In this document: positions 9,674 through 17,931 of the stretch, one piece after another
Position numbering within the stretch: position 1 is the stretch's first letter
Layout of the letters: the number at the start of each line of letters is the position of its first letter
Assembly: GCA_964391365.1 (NCBI GenBank)
Contig: CAYMKW010000022.1
Location: forward strand, 1 to 33,828
Length of the DNA stretch: 33,828 nucleotides
Origin: SXMI01 sp964391365
GTDB taxonomy: Bacteria > Actinomycetota > Acidimicrobiia > Acidimicrobiales > Microtrichaceae
Direction of reading: 5' to 3'
Program-made: the position numbers and the translations under genes
Notes under the pieces: generated by a model
The model's database searches: none
Told to the model about the DNA's origin: nothing
The model's input: the letters and a program-made list of their open reading frames with translations, nothing else

Positions 9674-10908
9674 TGCGCCGAGCCTCCATCGGTCCGGTCG
9701 GCGACCAGCGCCGCGGCGTCCAGCAGGGCGGCCACCCCGGCATCGATCTCTTCGTCCGAGATCAGCAGGCTCGGCGCGAGCCGGAGGGCCGTCGGGGTCA
9801 CGGCATTGACCACGACGCCGCGATCGAGGAGCACGCGGGCGGCGTCCGCCGACGGCACGTCGAGCTCCACGGCCAGGAGCAGGCCGCGACCCCGGACCGA
9901 CACGACGTGCGGTGCGCCCAGCAGCGCCTCGGTGAAGCGCTCCCCTGCCCGGGTCGACCGACCCACGACGTCCTCGGCCTCCATGACCTCGAGCACCGCC
10001 CGCGCCGCGGCCGTGGCCAGGGGTTGTCCGCCGTAGGTCGTTGCGTGGTCGCCGGGGACGAACGACGCGGCCGCTTCGACCGTGGCCCAGCAGGCACCGA
10101 TCGGGACGCCGTTGCCGAGCGCCTTGGCCATGGTCACCACGTCGGGCCGGACACCCGCGTGCTGGTGAGCGAACCAGTCTCCGCAGCGACCCAGTCCGGT
10201 CTGCACCTCGTCGACCATCATGAGGACGTCGCGCTCCGTGCAGATCTCGCGGACACCCCGCAGGTACTCCACCGACGCGGGCTGCACACCGCCCTCCCCC
10301 TGCACCGCCTCGAGCAGCACCGCCGCCACATCGGGCGTCACTGCGGCGTCGAGGGCGTCGAGGTCGTCGAACGGAACGTGACGGAACCCCTCGGGGAGCG
10401 GCTGGAACGGTTCGTGCTTTGCCGGCTGACCCGTGGCCGCCAGAGCGGCCAGCGTCCGCCCGTGGAAGCTCCCCCACGCCGAGACCACCTGGTACCGACC
10501 GGCAGCTGCGGGACCCCACCGTCGGGCGAGCTTGAGCGCGCACTCCACGGCCTCGGCACCGGAGTTGGCGAAGAACACCTGACCGCCCCCGCCGAGCAGT
10601 CGGTCGAGGGTCGAGGCGACCACCGGAGCGTGCTCGGTGGCGAACAGGTTCGAGACGTGCAGCAGCGTCCGGGACTGGCGGGCCAGGGCGTCGGCCACCG
10701 CCGGGTGGGAGTGTCCGAGCGACGTGACGGCGAGACCCGAGAGCAGATCGAGGTAGCGCCGGCCGTCCCGGTCCCAGAGCCAGCTCCCCTCCCCACGAAC
10801 GAACTCGACGAGCGGCGGCCCGTAGGTGCCCATGATCGGACAGCGCGTCAACGACGGGTCCGCTCCGACGGCGGCCCGGTGCGCCGCGACCACGTCCGGG
10901 GAGCTCAC
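9670..10908 (-). CDS. argD: Acetylornithine aminotransferase
   Basis: This PLP-dependent class III aminotransferase converts N-acetylglutamate semialdehyde to N-acetylornithine. It is 412 aa. It shows the PLP pocket NSGAEAVECALKLAR, the cofactor aspartate in MMVDEVQTGLGRCG, and the catalytic lysine in TMAKALGNGVPIGA. The start GTG 10908 overlaps the argB stop as GTGA. The enzyme may also serve lysine synthesis, as many ArgD enzymes do (family knowledge). Confidence 0.97.
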   Translation of the reverse strand: MSSPDVVAAHRAAVGADPSLTRCPIMGTYGPPLVEFVRGEGSWLWDRDGRRYLDLLSGLAVTSLGHSHPAVADALARQSRTLLHVSNLFATEHAPVVASTLDRLLGGGGQVFFANSGAEAVECALKLARRWGPAAAGRYQVVSAWGSFHGRTLAALAATGQPAKHEPFQPLPEGFRHVPFDDLDALDAAVTPDVAAVLLEAVQGEGGVQPASVEYLRGVREICTERDVLMMVDEVQTGLGRCGDWFAHQHAGVRPDVVTMAKALGNGVPIGACWATVEAAASFVPGDHATTYGGQPLATAAARAVLEVMEAEDVVGRSTRAGERFTEALLGAPHVVSVRGRGLLLAVELDVPSADAARVLLDRGVVVNAVTPTALRLAPSLLISDEEIDAGVAALLDAAALVADRTDGGSAQ

Positions 10909-11774
10909 GAATCGCTCCCCGTCACCATCGTGCCGACTCCGGCGTCGGTGAACAGTTCGAGCAACAGCACGTGCGGGAGCCGACCATCGACGAGGTGGAC
11001 CGAACCGACGCCGTGGCGGACGGCACGAGCGCAGCCCGTCAACTTGGGCACCATTCCACCCGACACCGTGCCGTCGGCGATCAGGCCCTCGACGGCGTCG
11101 ACGTCGACCTGCGCGATCAGCGACTCCGGCCGGTCGACGTCGGCGAGCAGGCCCGCCACGTCGGAGAGGAAGACCAGCTTCTGGGCCCCGAGCCGTTCGG
11201 CGACCGCCGTGGCCGCGTCGTCGGCGTTGATGTTGTAGGTCTGGCCATCGGCATCGGCACCGATGGTCGCGATCACCGGGATCAGCCCCATGGAGAGCGT
11301 CCGTTCGATGAGCTCGGGGTTGACCTCGGTGATCGTGCCCACGAACCCGAGCTCGGGGTCGTGGGTCTCGGCGACGAGCAACTGGGCGTCCGTGCCCGCC
11401 AGACCCAGCGCCACCGGGCCGAAGGCGTTGAGCGCCGTCACGATGTCGGCGTTGACCTTGCCCATCAGCACCATCTGCGCCACCTCGAGCGTCTCGGCAT
11501 CGGTGACGCGCCGGCCGTCGACGAAGGACGACTCCTTGCCGAGCCGCTGGAGCCACTCACCGATCTGGGGGCCGCCACCGTGGACCACCACGGGACGCAT
11601 GCCGACCCGGTGCATGAGCACGATGTCCTGGGCGAACTCGGCGAACAGGTCCGGGCGGGTCATCGCGTTGCCGCCGAACTTCACGACGACGATCGAGCCC
11701 CGGAAGCGCTCGATGTACGGCAGGGCCTGGAGCAGGACGTCGACGGCCACCTGGGGATCGTGATGATCGGTCAC
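10905..11774 (-). CDS. argB: Acetylglutamate kinase
   Basis: This phosphorylates N-acetylglutamate, the usual feedback-controlled step of the pathway. It is 289 aa. It has VVKFGGNAM at the nucleotide site and VVHGGGPQIGEWL for the substrate, with GLIPVIATIGAD and NINADDAATAVA later. An N-terminal helix (VAVDVLLQALPYIERF) of the kind found in arginine-inhibited hexameric enzymes is present, so feedback inhibition is likely. The start GTG 11774 overlaps the argC stop as GTGA. This leaves no room for argJ, which normally lies here in actinobacteria. Confidence 0.97.
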   Translation of the reverse strand: MTDHHDPQVAVDVLLQALPYIERFRGSIVVVKFGGNAMTRPDLFAEFAQDIVLMHRVGMRPVVVHGGGPQIGEWLQRLGKESSFVDGRRVTDAETLEVAQMVLMGKVNADIVTALNAFGPVALGLAGTDAQLLVAETHDPELGFVGTITEVNPELIERTLSMGLIPVIATIGADADGQTYNINADDAATAVAERLGAQKLVFLSDVAGLLADVDRPESLIAQVDVDAVEGLIADGTVSGGMVPKLTGCARAVRHGVGSVHLVDGRLPHVLLLELFTDAGVGTMVTGSDS

Positions 11775-12841
11775 GGGGTGACTCCCGTCAGGCTCAGCCC
11801 AGCGGTCTCCGGGATGTCGAGTGCCAGGTTCAGGCACTGCAGCGCCTGACCGGAGGCCCCCTTGCCGAGGTTGTCGATGGCGGCGAGCGCGATCACGGTG
11901 CCGGTGCGTTCGTCGTAGCGAGCCGTGACGTGCGCGGTGTTCGACCCGAGCGTCGCCTTTGTCGACGGTGGCGCCTCGGAGACGACGACGAACGGTTCGT
12001 CGCGGTAGGCCTCGTCGAGTGCCACGAGCAGGTCACCGGTGCTCAGCCCCTCCACGGCCGGCCGGCCGTAGCAGGTGGCGAGGATCCCCCGGCTCATCGG
12101 CACGAGGTGGGGGGTGAAGAGCACCGATGCGCCCAGGTTGGTCTCCATCTCGACGGTGTGGCGATGGTCGAGCAGTCCGTAGGCGGTGACGTCGGAATCG
12201 ACGGCACAGAAGGTCGTGGTGGGCTTGGGTGGGCGCCCGGCACCCGACACTCCCGAGACGGCATCGACGACCAGACCGTGCCGCTCCACCAGTCCGGCCT
12301 CGACCAGCGGGTGGAGGGCCAGTGTCGCTGCGGTCGGGTAGCAGCCCGGTACGGCGACGGCATCGGCGCCGACGATCCGGGACCGGTTGAGCTCCGGCAG
12401 CCCGTACACGAACCGCTGGAGCAGTTGCGGGGCCGTGTGCCGTTCGTGGTACCAGCGCTCGTAGTCGGCGGCGTCGTCCAGTCGGAAGTCGGCCCCGAGG
12501 TCGACCACGACCCGGACCCGATCGAGGAGGTCACCGACCAGCGCCTGGCTGGCACCGTGGGGTAGCGCCACCACCACCGCGTCGACGTCATCGAGCACGC
12601 CGGCGGGATCGGCCGGCGGCCAGGCGCTGTAGGCCAGACCGGGGTACGCAGCCGCCAGTCCTGGGTACAGGTCCGAGACGAGCACGCCGGCCTGGCTGTC
12701 CGCTGTCGCGAACGCCAGGTCCAGAGACGGATGCCCGGCCAGCAGACGCATCAGTTCGGCCCCGGTGAAGCCCGACGCGCCGATCACGCCCACTCGGGCC
12801 CCGGCTACCGGGCCGCCCTGGTGCTGGTCGTTCGGGGCCAT
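11771..12841 (-). CDS. argC: N-acetyl-gamma-glutamyl-phosphate reductase
   Basis: This NADPH-dependent enzyme reduces N-acetylglutamyl phosphate to the semialdehyde. It is 356 aa. The Rossmann motif GVIGASGFTGAELMRLL lies near the N-terminus, and the catalytic cysteine is in VPGCYPTAATLAL. SGVSGAGRPPK and DNLGKGASGQA are also typical. The start is ATG 12841, six bases after a TAGGGT -10 element and without a Shine-Dalgarno sequence, so the mRNA is probably leaderless. It is the first gene of the arginine operon, 54 bases after pheT and controlled by two ARG boxes. Confidence 0.97.
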   Translation of the reverse strand: MAPNDQHQGGPVAGARVGVIGASGFTGAELMRLLAGHPSLDLAFATADSQAGVLVSDLYPGLAAAYPGLAYSAWPPADPAGVLDDVDAVVVALPHGASQALVGDLLDRVRVVVDLGADFRLDDAADYERWYHERHTAPQLLQRFVYGLPELNRSRIVGADAVAVPGCYPTAATLALHPLVEAGLVERHGLVVDAVSGVSGAGRPPKPTTTFCAVDSDVTAYGLLDHRHTVEMETNLGASVLFTPHLVPMSRGILATCYGRPAVEGLSTGDLLVALDEAYRDEPFVVVSEAPPSTKATLGSNTAHVTARYDERTGTVIALAAIDNLGKGASGQALQCLNLALDIPETAGLSLTGVTP

Positions 12842-12847
12842 GGGATC

Positions 12848-12853
12848 ACCCTA
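12848..12853 (-). promoter_or_regulatory. -10 element of the argC operon promoter (leaderless)
   Basis: TAGGGT on the minus strand ends six bases before the argC ATG. Transcription would therefore start at or within a base of the A of ATG. Confidence 0.6.
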
Positions 12854-12889
12854 GCGCAAGATCATGCAGACTTCTGCAATTCTATGCGG
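12854..12889 (-). promoter_or_regulatory. Tandem ARG boxes (ArgR operator) upstream of argC
   Basis: Two copies of GCAA-N4-ATGC (written on the plus strand) start at 12856 and 12876, exactly 20 bases apart. That is close to the two-box spacing an ArgR hexamer uses in other bacteria. A perfect 6-base-arm palindrome, TGCAGA/TCTGCA (12865-12878), joins them. The boxes abut the -10 element and cover the expected -35 region, so ArgR with arginine should block RNA polymerase. The argR gene is in the operon itself. Confidence 0.7.
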
Positions 12890-12895
12890 GCACCC

Positions 12896-15283
12896 TCAGG
12901 TGCGGAGCACCGCGCCGTGGGTGGCCGACACCTCGTCGATGATCCGTTCGCGCAGCTCGGCGACCTCGGTGTCGGTGAGGGTCCGGTCATCGGCCTGGAA
13001 CCGCACGCTGAACGCCAGGCTCCTGCGGCCACTGCCGAGCGCGTCCGACCGGAACACGTCGAACAGCCGGACACGACGCACCAGCTCGCCACCGGCACTC
13101 CGGACCGTGGCGCGGACCGCAGCAGCCGGGACCTCGTCACCGACGACGAACGCCAGGTCGACATCCGCCGAGGGGAACCGGCTGACGGGTCGGGCCTGTC
13201 GGGGCGGCGACGGGAGCGCGAGCAGGACGCCGAGGTCGAGTTGGAGCCAGGCGACCCGCTCCACGATGCCGTGGCGTTCCAGCACGTCGGGGTGCACCTC
13301 GCCAACGGAACCGCTGGCGACTCCGGCCAGCTCGACCGTGGCGGATCGGCCGGGGTGCAGTCCGGGGACCGGACGGTTCGTCACCACCAGCGGACCGACC
13401 CCGACCGACGCCACCACCGCGTCCAGCAGCCTGACGGCGGCCCCTGCGTCGCAGCCGGCGAGCGCCACGCCGAGGTGCTCGCGTTCACAGTCGAGGACCC
13501 GTCCGGCGCGGGCCGACTCCTCCACCGAGGCGATGACCCCGCCCCCGACCTCGAAGACCCGGCCGATCTCGAAGAGCCACACGCCCTCCGACCGGTGGGT
13601 TGCGTTGTAGGCCACGGCCCCCAACAGGCCCGGCAGGAGGGATGTCCGCAGGATCGACTCCTCGGCGGCCAGCGGGTTGGCCAGGGCCAGGCCGAGCGCA
13701 GGGAGTCCACATCGTTCGAGATCGCCGGGAGCGAGGAACGGGAGCGGCATGGCCTCGTCGCAGCCGGCGCCCAGGAGCGTGCTGCGGATCCTGCGACGAC
13801 GCTGCTGCGCCTCGGTCAGGCCGCCGGCCTGGGCGATCACCGGCACCGTCCGCGGCAGCCGGGACAGACCGTGCATGCGACCCACCTCCTCGACGAGGTC
13901 GATCTCCTCGCGGCAGTCCGGGCGCCAGGTCGGGACCAGGACGGCGAGGTCGTCACCGGAACCCGTGCACTCGAACCCCATCGGCTCGAGCAGCGAGCGA
14001 ACGGCCACGTCGTCCATGTCATCACCGAGGACGGCGCCGACCCGGCTCGGCCGGAACGCAACCACAGCCGGCTCCGGCAGTTCGCCGCGCACCTCGGCCA
14101 GACCGGGGCGCACCCTGGCCCCGGCGTGCTCCACGAGGAGCGCTGCGACACGTTCCAACGCCCGTCTGCCGATCCCGGTGTCGACGCCACGCTTGAACCG
14201 GAGCGAGGCCTCGGAGTGCAGCCCGAGACCGGTCGATGTGGCGGCCACCGAATCGGGATCCCACCAGGCCACCTCGACGATGACGCTGCTCGTCGAGGGC
14301 GAGATCTCGGTGCTCGACCCTCCCATCACGCCGGCGATCGCGAGGACCCGGTCCTCGGCGTCGACGACCACTCCATCGCCTTCGCGGAGCTCCCGCTCGA
14401 CACCGTCCAACGTCACGGTGAGCTCACCTGCCCGGGCCCGCCGGACTCCCAGATGGCCCCCGGGGACGCACGACAGGTCGAAGGTGTGACTGGGCTGACC
14501 CAGTTCCAGCATCACGTAGTTCGAGGTGTCGACCACGACGTTGATCGGCCGCATGCCGGCCGCCTCGAGCCTGGCGGCCATCCACGACGGTGACGGGCCG
14601 ACCTGCACGTCATCGAGCACGCAGACGGCGAACCGACCGCAGAGCCCGGGGTCCGAGATGTGCACCGAGGCCCCGTCCAGATCCCCGTCCACGAGGACCG
14701 GGTCACGCCGGGCGACATCGAACGGAAGGCCGAGCCGGGCGGAGACGTCCCGGGCGACCCCGAGCACGCTGAGCGCGTCCGGCCGGTTCGGCAGGACGTC
14801 GACCTCCACGATCAGGTCGGGCTCGAGGCCGAGCGCAGGGCCGAGCGCGGTCCCGGGGAGCGGTCCGGGCTCCAGGATCAGGATGCCGTCGTGGTCCTGG
14901 CCCAGTCCGAGTTCGCGGGACGAACAGAGCATGCCGTTGCTCTCCTCGCCGCGCATGCGCCGAGCCGAGATGGCCATGCCGTCCGGCATCGTCGTCCCGA
15001 CGGTGGCGAGCGCCACCAGGTCCCCTGCCGCCATGTTCGACGCCCCGCAACACACCTGCAGCGGGCCGCCGTCGCCGGGATCGACGTCGACGAGACGGAT
15101 CCGATCGGCGTCGGGGTGAGGACGCACCTCGAGCACCCGGGCCACGACGACGCCGTCGGGCACATCGCCGACCGGGCGAACGTCCTCGACCTCGAGGCCG
15201 AGGTCGCTCAGCAGCTCGGACAGCGCGTCCGCATCGAGCTCGACAGGGGTGAACTCACGCAGCCAGTTCCGTGTGAACCTCAC
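12896..15283 (-). CDS. pheT: Phenylalanyl-tRNA synthetase beta subunit
   Basis: This is the large subunit of the alpha2-beta2 enzyme. It is 795 aa. In order it has an N-terminal MRF-type start (RFTRNWLREF), an OB-fold tRNA-binding domain (about residues 40-150, with GVVVARVLEVRPHPDADRI), B3/B4 editing regions (NVVVDTSNYVMLELGQPSH, AIAGVMGG), a B5 region, a degenerate catalytic core, and a C-terminal ferredoxin-like anticodon-binding domain (RFPSADVDLAFVV to the end). The start GTG 15283 overlaps the pheS stop as GTGA. The GTG choice places the conserved RFTRNWL at residue 2, as expected. Confidence 0.97.
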   Translation of the reverse strand: MRFTRNWLREFTPVELDADALSELLSDLGLEVEDVRPVGDVPDGVVVARVLEVRPHPDADRIRLVDVDPGDGGPLQVCCGASNMAAGDLVALATVGTTMPDGMAISARRMRGEESNGMLCSSRELGLGQDHDGILILEPGPLPGTALGPALGLEPDLIVEVDVLPNRPDALSVLGVARDVSARLGLPFDVARRDPVLVDGDLDGASVHISDPGLCGRFAVCVLDDVQVGPSPSWMAARLEAAGMRPINVVVDTSNYVMLELGQPSHTFDLSCVPGGHLGVRRARAGELTVTLDGVERELREGDGVVVDAEDRVLAIAGVMGGSSTEISPSTSSVIVEVAWWDPDSVAATSTGLGLHSEASLRFKRGVDTGIGRRALERVAALLVEHAGARVRPGLAEVRGELPEPAVVAFRPSRVGAVLGDDMDDVAVRSLLEPMGFECTGSGDDLAVLVPTWRPDCREEIDLVEEVGRMHGLSRLPRTVPVIAQAGGLTEAQQRRRRIRSTLLGAGCDEAMPLPFLAPGDLERCGLPALGLALANPLAAEESILRTSLLPGLLGAVAYNATHRSEGVWLFEIGRVFEVGGGVIASVEESARAGRVLDCEREHLGVALAGCDAGAAVRLLDAVVASVGVGPLVVTNRPVPGLHPGRSATVELAGVASGSVGEVHPDVLERHGIVERVAWLQLDLGVLLALPSPPRQARPVSRFPSADVDLAFVVGDEVPAAAVRATVRSAGGELVRRVRLFDVFRSDALGSGRRSLAFSVRFQADDRTLTDTEVAELRERIIDEVSATHGAVLRT

Positions 15284-16332
15284 AGCTGCTCCAGGAACCT
15301 GACGTCGTTCGTGACGAACTCCCGGAGGTCGCCCACACCGTGACGGATCTTGGCCAGGCGGTCGATGCCGAACCCGAAGGCGAACCCGGACCACTCCTCC
15401 GGGTCGAGGCCGCAGGAACGCAGCACGTTCGGGTGCACCATCCCGCAGCCGCCGACCTCGAGCCAGGAACCGTCCGGCTGGGAGATGTCGACCTCGGCGG
15501 ACGGTTCGGTGAACGGGAAGTACGAGGGTCGCAGGCGACTCGTCAGGTCCTCACCGAAGTAGGCCTTCGTGAACTCCTCGATCGTGCCCGCGAGGTCGGC
15601 CATCGTCACGTTGCGGTCGACGACGAGCATCTCGATCTGGTGGAACACCGGGAGGTGGGTCGCGTCCGCGGTGTCGCGGCGGTAGACACGCCCGGGACAC
15701 ACGACGTGGATCGGCGGCCCCGACCCGTCCCGGACCGCAGCGAGCATGGTCCGGACCTGCACGGGCGAGGTGTGGGTGCGCAACAACAACTGCTCGTTGG
15801 CCACACCGTCCAGGTTCGTGGTGTCCAGGTACAGCGTGTCCCACAGGGAGCGGGCCGGATGCGAGGGGGGAAGGTTCAGCGCCTCGAAGTTGAACCAGTC
15901 GGTCTCGACCTCGGGGCCCGCAGCAATGGTGAAACCCATCCCGACGAAGACGTCCTCGAGCCGCTCCCAGGTCTGCGTGATGACGTGGGCGTGGCCGATC
16001 CGAGCGCGTTCGAGCTCCTCGGTCAGGTCGAGCGCCTCACGGGCGAGCCGGGCGTTCGACTCGGCCTCGGACAACGTGCGTCGACGACGCTCCACGGCCT
16101 CCTCGAGCGTCCGTCGAGCGTCGTTCAGGGCGGCCCCCAACTCCGCGCGTTCCTCTGCGGTCGCGTCCCGGAGGCCGGCCTTCAGGCCGGCCAGTCTCGA
16201 CTTCTTCCCGAGCAACCGACCGCCCAGCTCACCGAGCTGCTCGAGTCGATCGGTGGCCGCGACCGCCGCCACGCCCTCGGCCGCCAGGTTGGCCAGCTCC
16301 TCGATCGGCGAGGGCGCCTCCGGGGTGCTCAC
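15280..16332 (-). CDS. pheS: Phenylalanyl-tRNA synthetase alpha subunit
   Basis: This is the catalytic class II subunit. It is 350 aa. An N-terminal coiled-coil arm (about residues 1-95, rich in Glu/Arg/Leu) is followed by the catalytic domain with GPEVETDWFNFEALN, LLRTHTSPVQVR, VYRRDTADATHLPVFHQIE (motif 2), FTEPSAEVDI, and GFGIDRLAKIRHGV (motif 3). The start is GTG 16332, three bases after the stop of the RNA methyltransferase gene. The next gene, pheT, overlaps by four bases, giving balanced expression. Confidence 0.97.
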   Translation of the reverse strand: MSTPEAPSPIEELANLAAEGVAAVAATDRLEQLGELGGRLLGKKSRLAGLKAGLRDATAEERAELGAALNDARRTLEEAVERRRRTLSEAESNARLAREALDLTEELERARIGHAHVITQTWERLEDVFVGMGFTIAAGPEVETDWFNFEALNLPPSHPARSLWDTLYLDTTNLDGVANEQLLLRTHTSPVQVRTMLAAVRDGSGPPIHVVCPGRVYRRDTADATHLPVFHQIEMLVVDRNVTMADLAGTIEEFTKAYFGEDLTSRLRPSYFPFTEPSAEVDISQPDGSWLEVGGCGMVHPNVLRSCGLDPEEWSGFAFGFGIDRLAKIRHGVGDLREFVTNDVRFLEQL

Positions 16333-16335
16333 GCC

Positions 16336-17241
16336 TCACGCTCCGCCGCGACCGGCACCGTCTTGGTCGTCATCCGCCACATCGGCAACATCATGGCCCA
16401 CCGACCCGACCCGCTCGCGAACGACTTCGGAGCCGGGGACGGACCGCCGTTGACGTGCCGCGTCGAACAGGACCACAGCGGCCGCGACACCTGCGTTCAG
16501 CGACTCCACCGCGCCTGCCATGGGGATGGTGACGAGACCGTCCGCCGAGTCGAGGAGCCCCTGGTCGAGTCCGTGCGCCTCGTTGCCGATGCAGAGCGCG
16601 AACGACCCGCCCAGATCCGAGTCCTCGGGGAACGACGCTCCCGCTGCGGAGGTGGCGATCAGGCGCACGCCTGCCGATGCCAGCCCATCGACGACCTCGT
16701 CGACGGACACACCGGGGACGACGGGGAGGCGGAGACTCGCCCCGGCCGCCGCCCGGACCGCCTTCGGATTCCACGGATCGACCGAGCCCGTCGTCAGCAC
16801 GACGCCCACCGCACCGGCCGCCTCGGCGACACGGACGAGCGTCCCCGCGTTCCCCGGGTCCTGGAGTTCCACTGCCACGACCACGGGACGGCGCAACCGC
16901 ACGGACTCCCCCAGGACGTCGGCGAGTCGGTGCGCCGGCTGCTCCACCACGGCGACCACACCACGAGGGGTCACCAGATCGAGGACGCGGGCCAGGTCGC
17001 CCGAGCGGACCGTGGCCACCTCGATTCCCGCGTCCCGTGCGCGCAGGAGCACGTCGGTCGTCGGATCGACGTCCTCGTCGGCGAAGACAGTCGTGATGCT
17101 CAGGCCGGAACGAAGCGCCTCGTCGAGGAGCACGGGGCCGTCGATGAGCAGTACGCCCTCGTCGGCCCGAGCGTCACGACGTCTGGAGAGCCGCCGGAGT
17201 CGCTGCAGCGCCGGGCTCGTCCGCGCGAGCGGAGCGCTCAC
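16336..17241 (-). CDS. TrmH/SpoU-family RNA 2'-O-methyltransferase (TsnR-like)
   Basis: This is an SAM-dependent methyltransferase with a trefoil knot, acting on rRNA or tRNA; the target base is not evident. It is 301 aa. An N-terminal substrate-binding region (RRDARADEGVLLIDGPVLLDEAL type) precedes the SPOUT domain, with motif 1 ELQDPGNAGTLVRVAEAAG, motif 2 ALCIGNEAHGLDQ, and motif 3 VTIPMAGAVESLNAGVAAAVVLF. The C-terminus adds a polar, Asp/Gly-rich tail of about 30 residues. The position between rplT and pheS is that of tsnR (Rv1644) in mycobacteria. The start is GTG 17241. Confidence 0.88.
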   Translation of the reverse strand: MSAPLARTSPALQRLRRLSRRRDARADEGVLLIDGPVLLDEALRSGLSITTVFADEDVDPTTDVLLRARDAGIEVATVRSGDLARVLDLVTPRGVVAVVEQPAHRLADVLGESVRLRRPVVVAVELQDPGNAGTLVRVAEAAGAVGVVLTTGSVDPWNPKAVRAAAGASLRLPVVPGVSVDEVVDGLASAGVRLIATSAAGASFPEDSDLGGSFALCIGNEAHGLDQGLLDSADGLVTIPMAGAVESLNAGVAAAVVLFDAARQRRSVPGSEVVRERVGSVGHDVADVADDDQDGAGRGGA

Positions 17242-17272
17242 GAACGGGACCGGACCGACGACCGGGCGGGAT

Positions 17273-17659
17273 TCAGGCGTCGCTCGGCGCCGGAGCCGGA
17301 GCGGAGGCGAGCGCCTCGGTCGCCAACGCGACCAGCGAGGCGAAGGCCTCGGGCTCGTGCACGGCGAGGTCTGCCAGGACCTTTCGGTCGACCTCGACGC
17401 CGGCGATCTTCAGACCGTTGATGAAACGGTTGTAGCTCGTTCCGTTCGCCCGGCATCCGGCGTTGATCCGCTGGATCCAGAGCTTCCGCATCTCACCCTT
17501 GCGGGCTCGACGGTCACGGAACGCGTACTGCCCCGCGTGCATGACGGCCTCGTTGGCCGCACGGAAGGTCCGGCTCCGGTTGCCGTAGTAGCCCTTCGCC
17601 CTGGAGAGGACGACCCGACGCTTCTTCTTGGCGTGCACGCCACGCTTGACCCGTGCCAT
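17273..17659 (-). CDS. rplT: 50S ribosomal protein L20
   Basis: This large-subunit assembly protein is 128 aa. It opens MARVKRGVHAKKKRRVVLSR and carries the conserved GYYGNRSRTFRAANEAVMHA and RRARKGEMRKLWIQRINA. The last ~15 residues form an Ala/Pro tail beyond the usual end. The start is ATG 17659, preceded by an AAGGGAG ribosome binding site. It is the third gene of the infC-rpmI-rplT operon. Confidence 0.98.
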   Translation of the reverse strand: MARVKRGVHAKKKRRVVLSRAKGYYGNRSRTFRAANEAVMHAGQYAFRDRRARKGEMRKLWIQRINAGCRANGTSYNRFINGLKIAGVEVDRKVLADLAVHEPEAFASLVALATEALASAPAPAPSDA

Positions 17660-17686
17660 GTGTTCGCTCCCTTCGCTCGGTGTGCC

Positions 17687-17881
17687 TCAGATGCCCAGTT
17701 GACGGCGGGCGCGGGCCCGGTCGCCACCGGTGACCTCGGTCGTCCCCGCCAGGCGGCGGGTCCGCTTGGACGGCTTCTTCTCGAGGATGTGGTTCCGGTT
17801 CACCTTGCGGCGCAGGATCTTGCCCGTCCCGGTGACCTTGTAGCGCTTCGCAGCGCCGCTGTGGGTCTTCATCTTCGGCAT
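17687..17881 (-). CDS. rpmI: 50S ribosomal protein L35
   Basis: This is a 64 aa, highly basic ribosomal protein. MPKMKTHSGAAKRYKVTGTG is diagnostic, followed by RNHILEKKPSKRTRRL. The start is ATG 17881, with AGAGGT upstream as ribosome binding site. It lies 50 bases after infC, a gap filled by a strong hairpin, and 27 bases before rplT. Confidence 0.98.
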   Translation of the reverse strand: MPKMKTHSGAAKRYKVTGTGKILRRKVNRNHILEKKPSKRTRRLAGTTEVTGGDRARARRQLGI

Positions 17882-17903
17882 CGTCGCCTACCTCTCGTTG
17901 ATC

Positions 17904-17927
17904 GGCCGCCGCTTTCGGGCGGCGGCC
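17904..17927 (-). promoter_or_regulatory. Strong hairpin in the infC-rpmI gap
   Basis: GGCCGCCGC and GCGGCGGCC form a perfect 9-base GC stem around a short loop, starting four bases past the infC stop and ending upstream of the rpmI ribosome binding site. There is no T run. It may slow decay, limit read-through or take part in control of rpmI-rplT. In E. coli and B. subtilis this operon is regulated by L20 (family knowledge). Confidence 0.5.
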
Positions 17928-17931
17928 TGGC

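Noticed and set aside
9340..11238. Long open frame on the plus strand (about 630 codons)
   Set aside because: It is antisense to argF and argD and is rich in Arg/Gly/His/Gln with no domain. GC-rich genes commonly leave such shadow frames.
12731..14593. Long open frame on the plus strand antisense to pheT and argC
   Set aside because: Low-complexity antisense shadow. pheT has complete family motifs on the other strand.
15284..17272. T-box or attenuator leader controlling pheS
   Set aside because: pheS starts three bases after the preceding gene, so there is no space for a leader.
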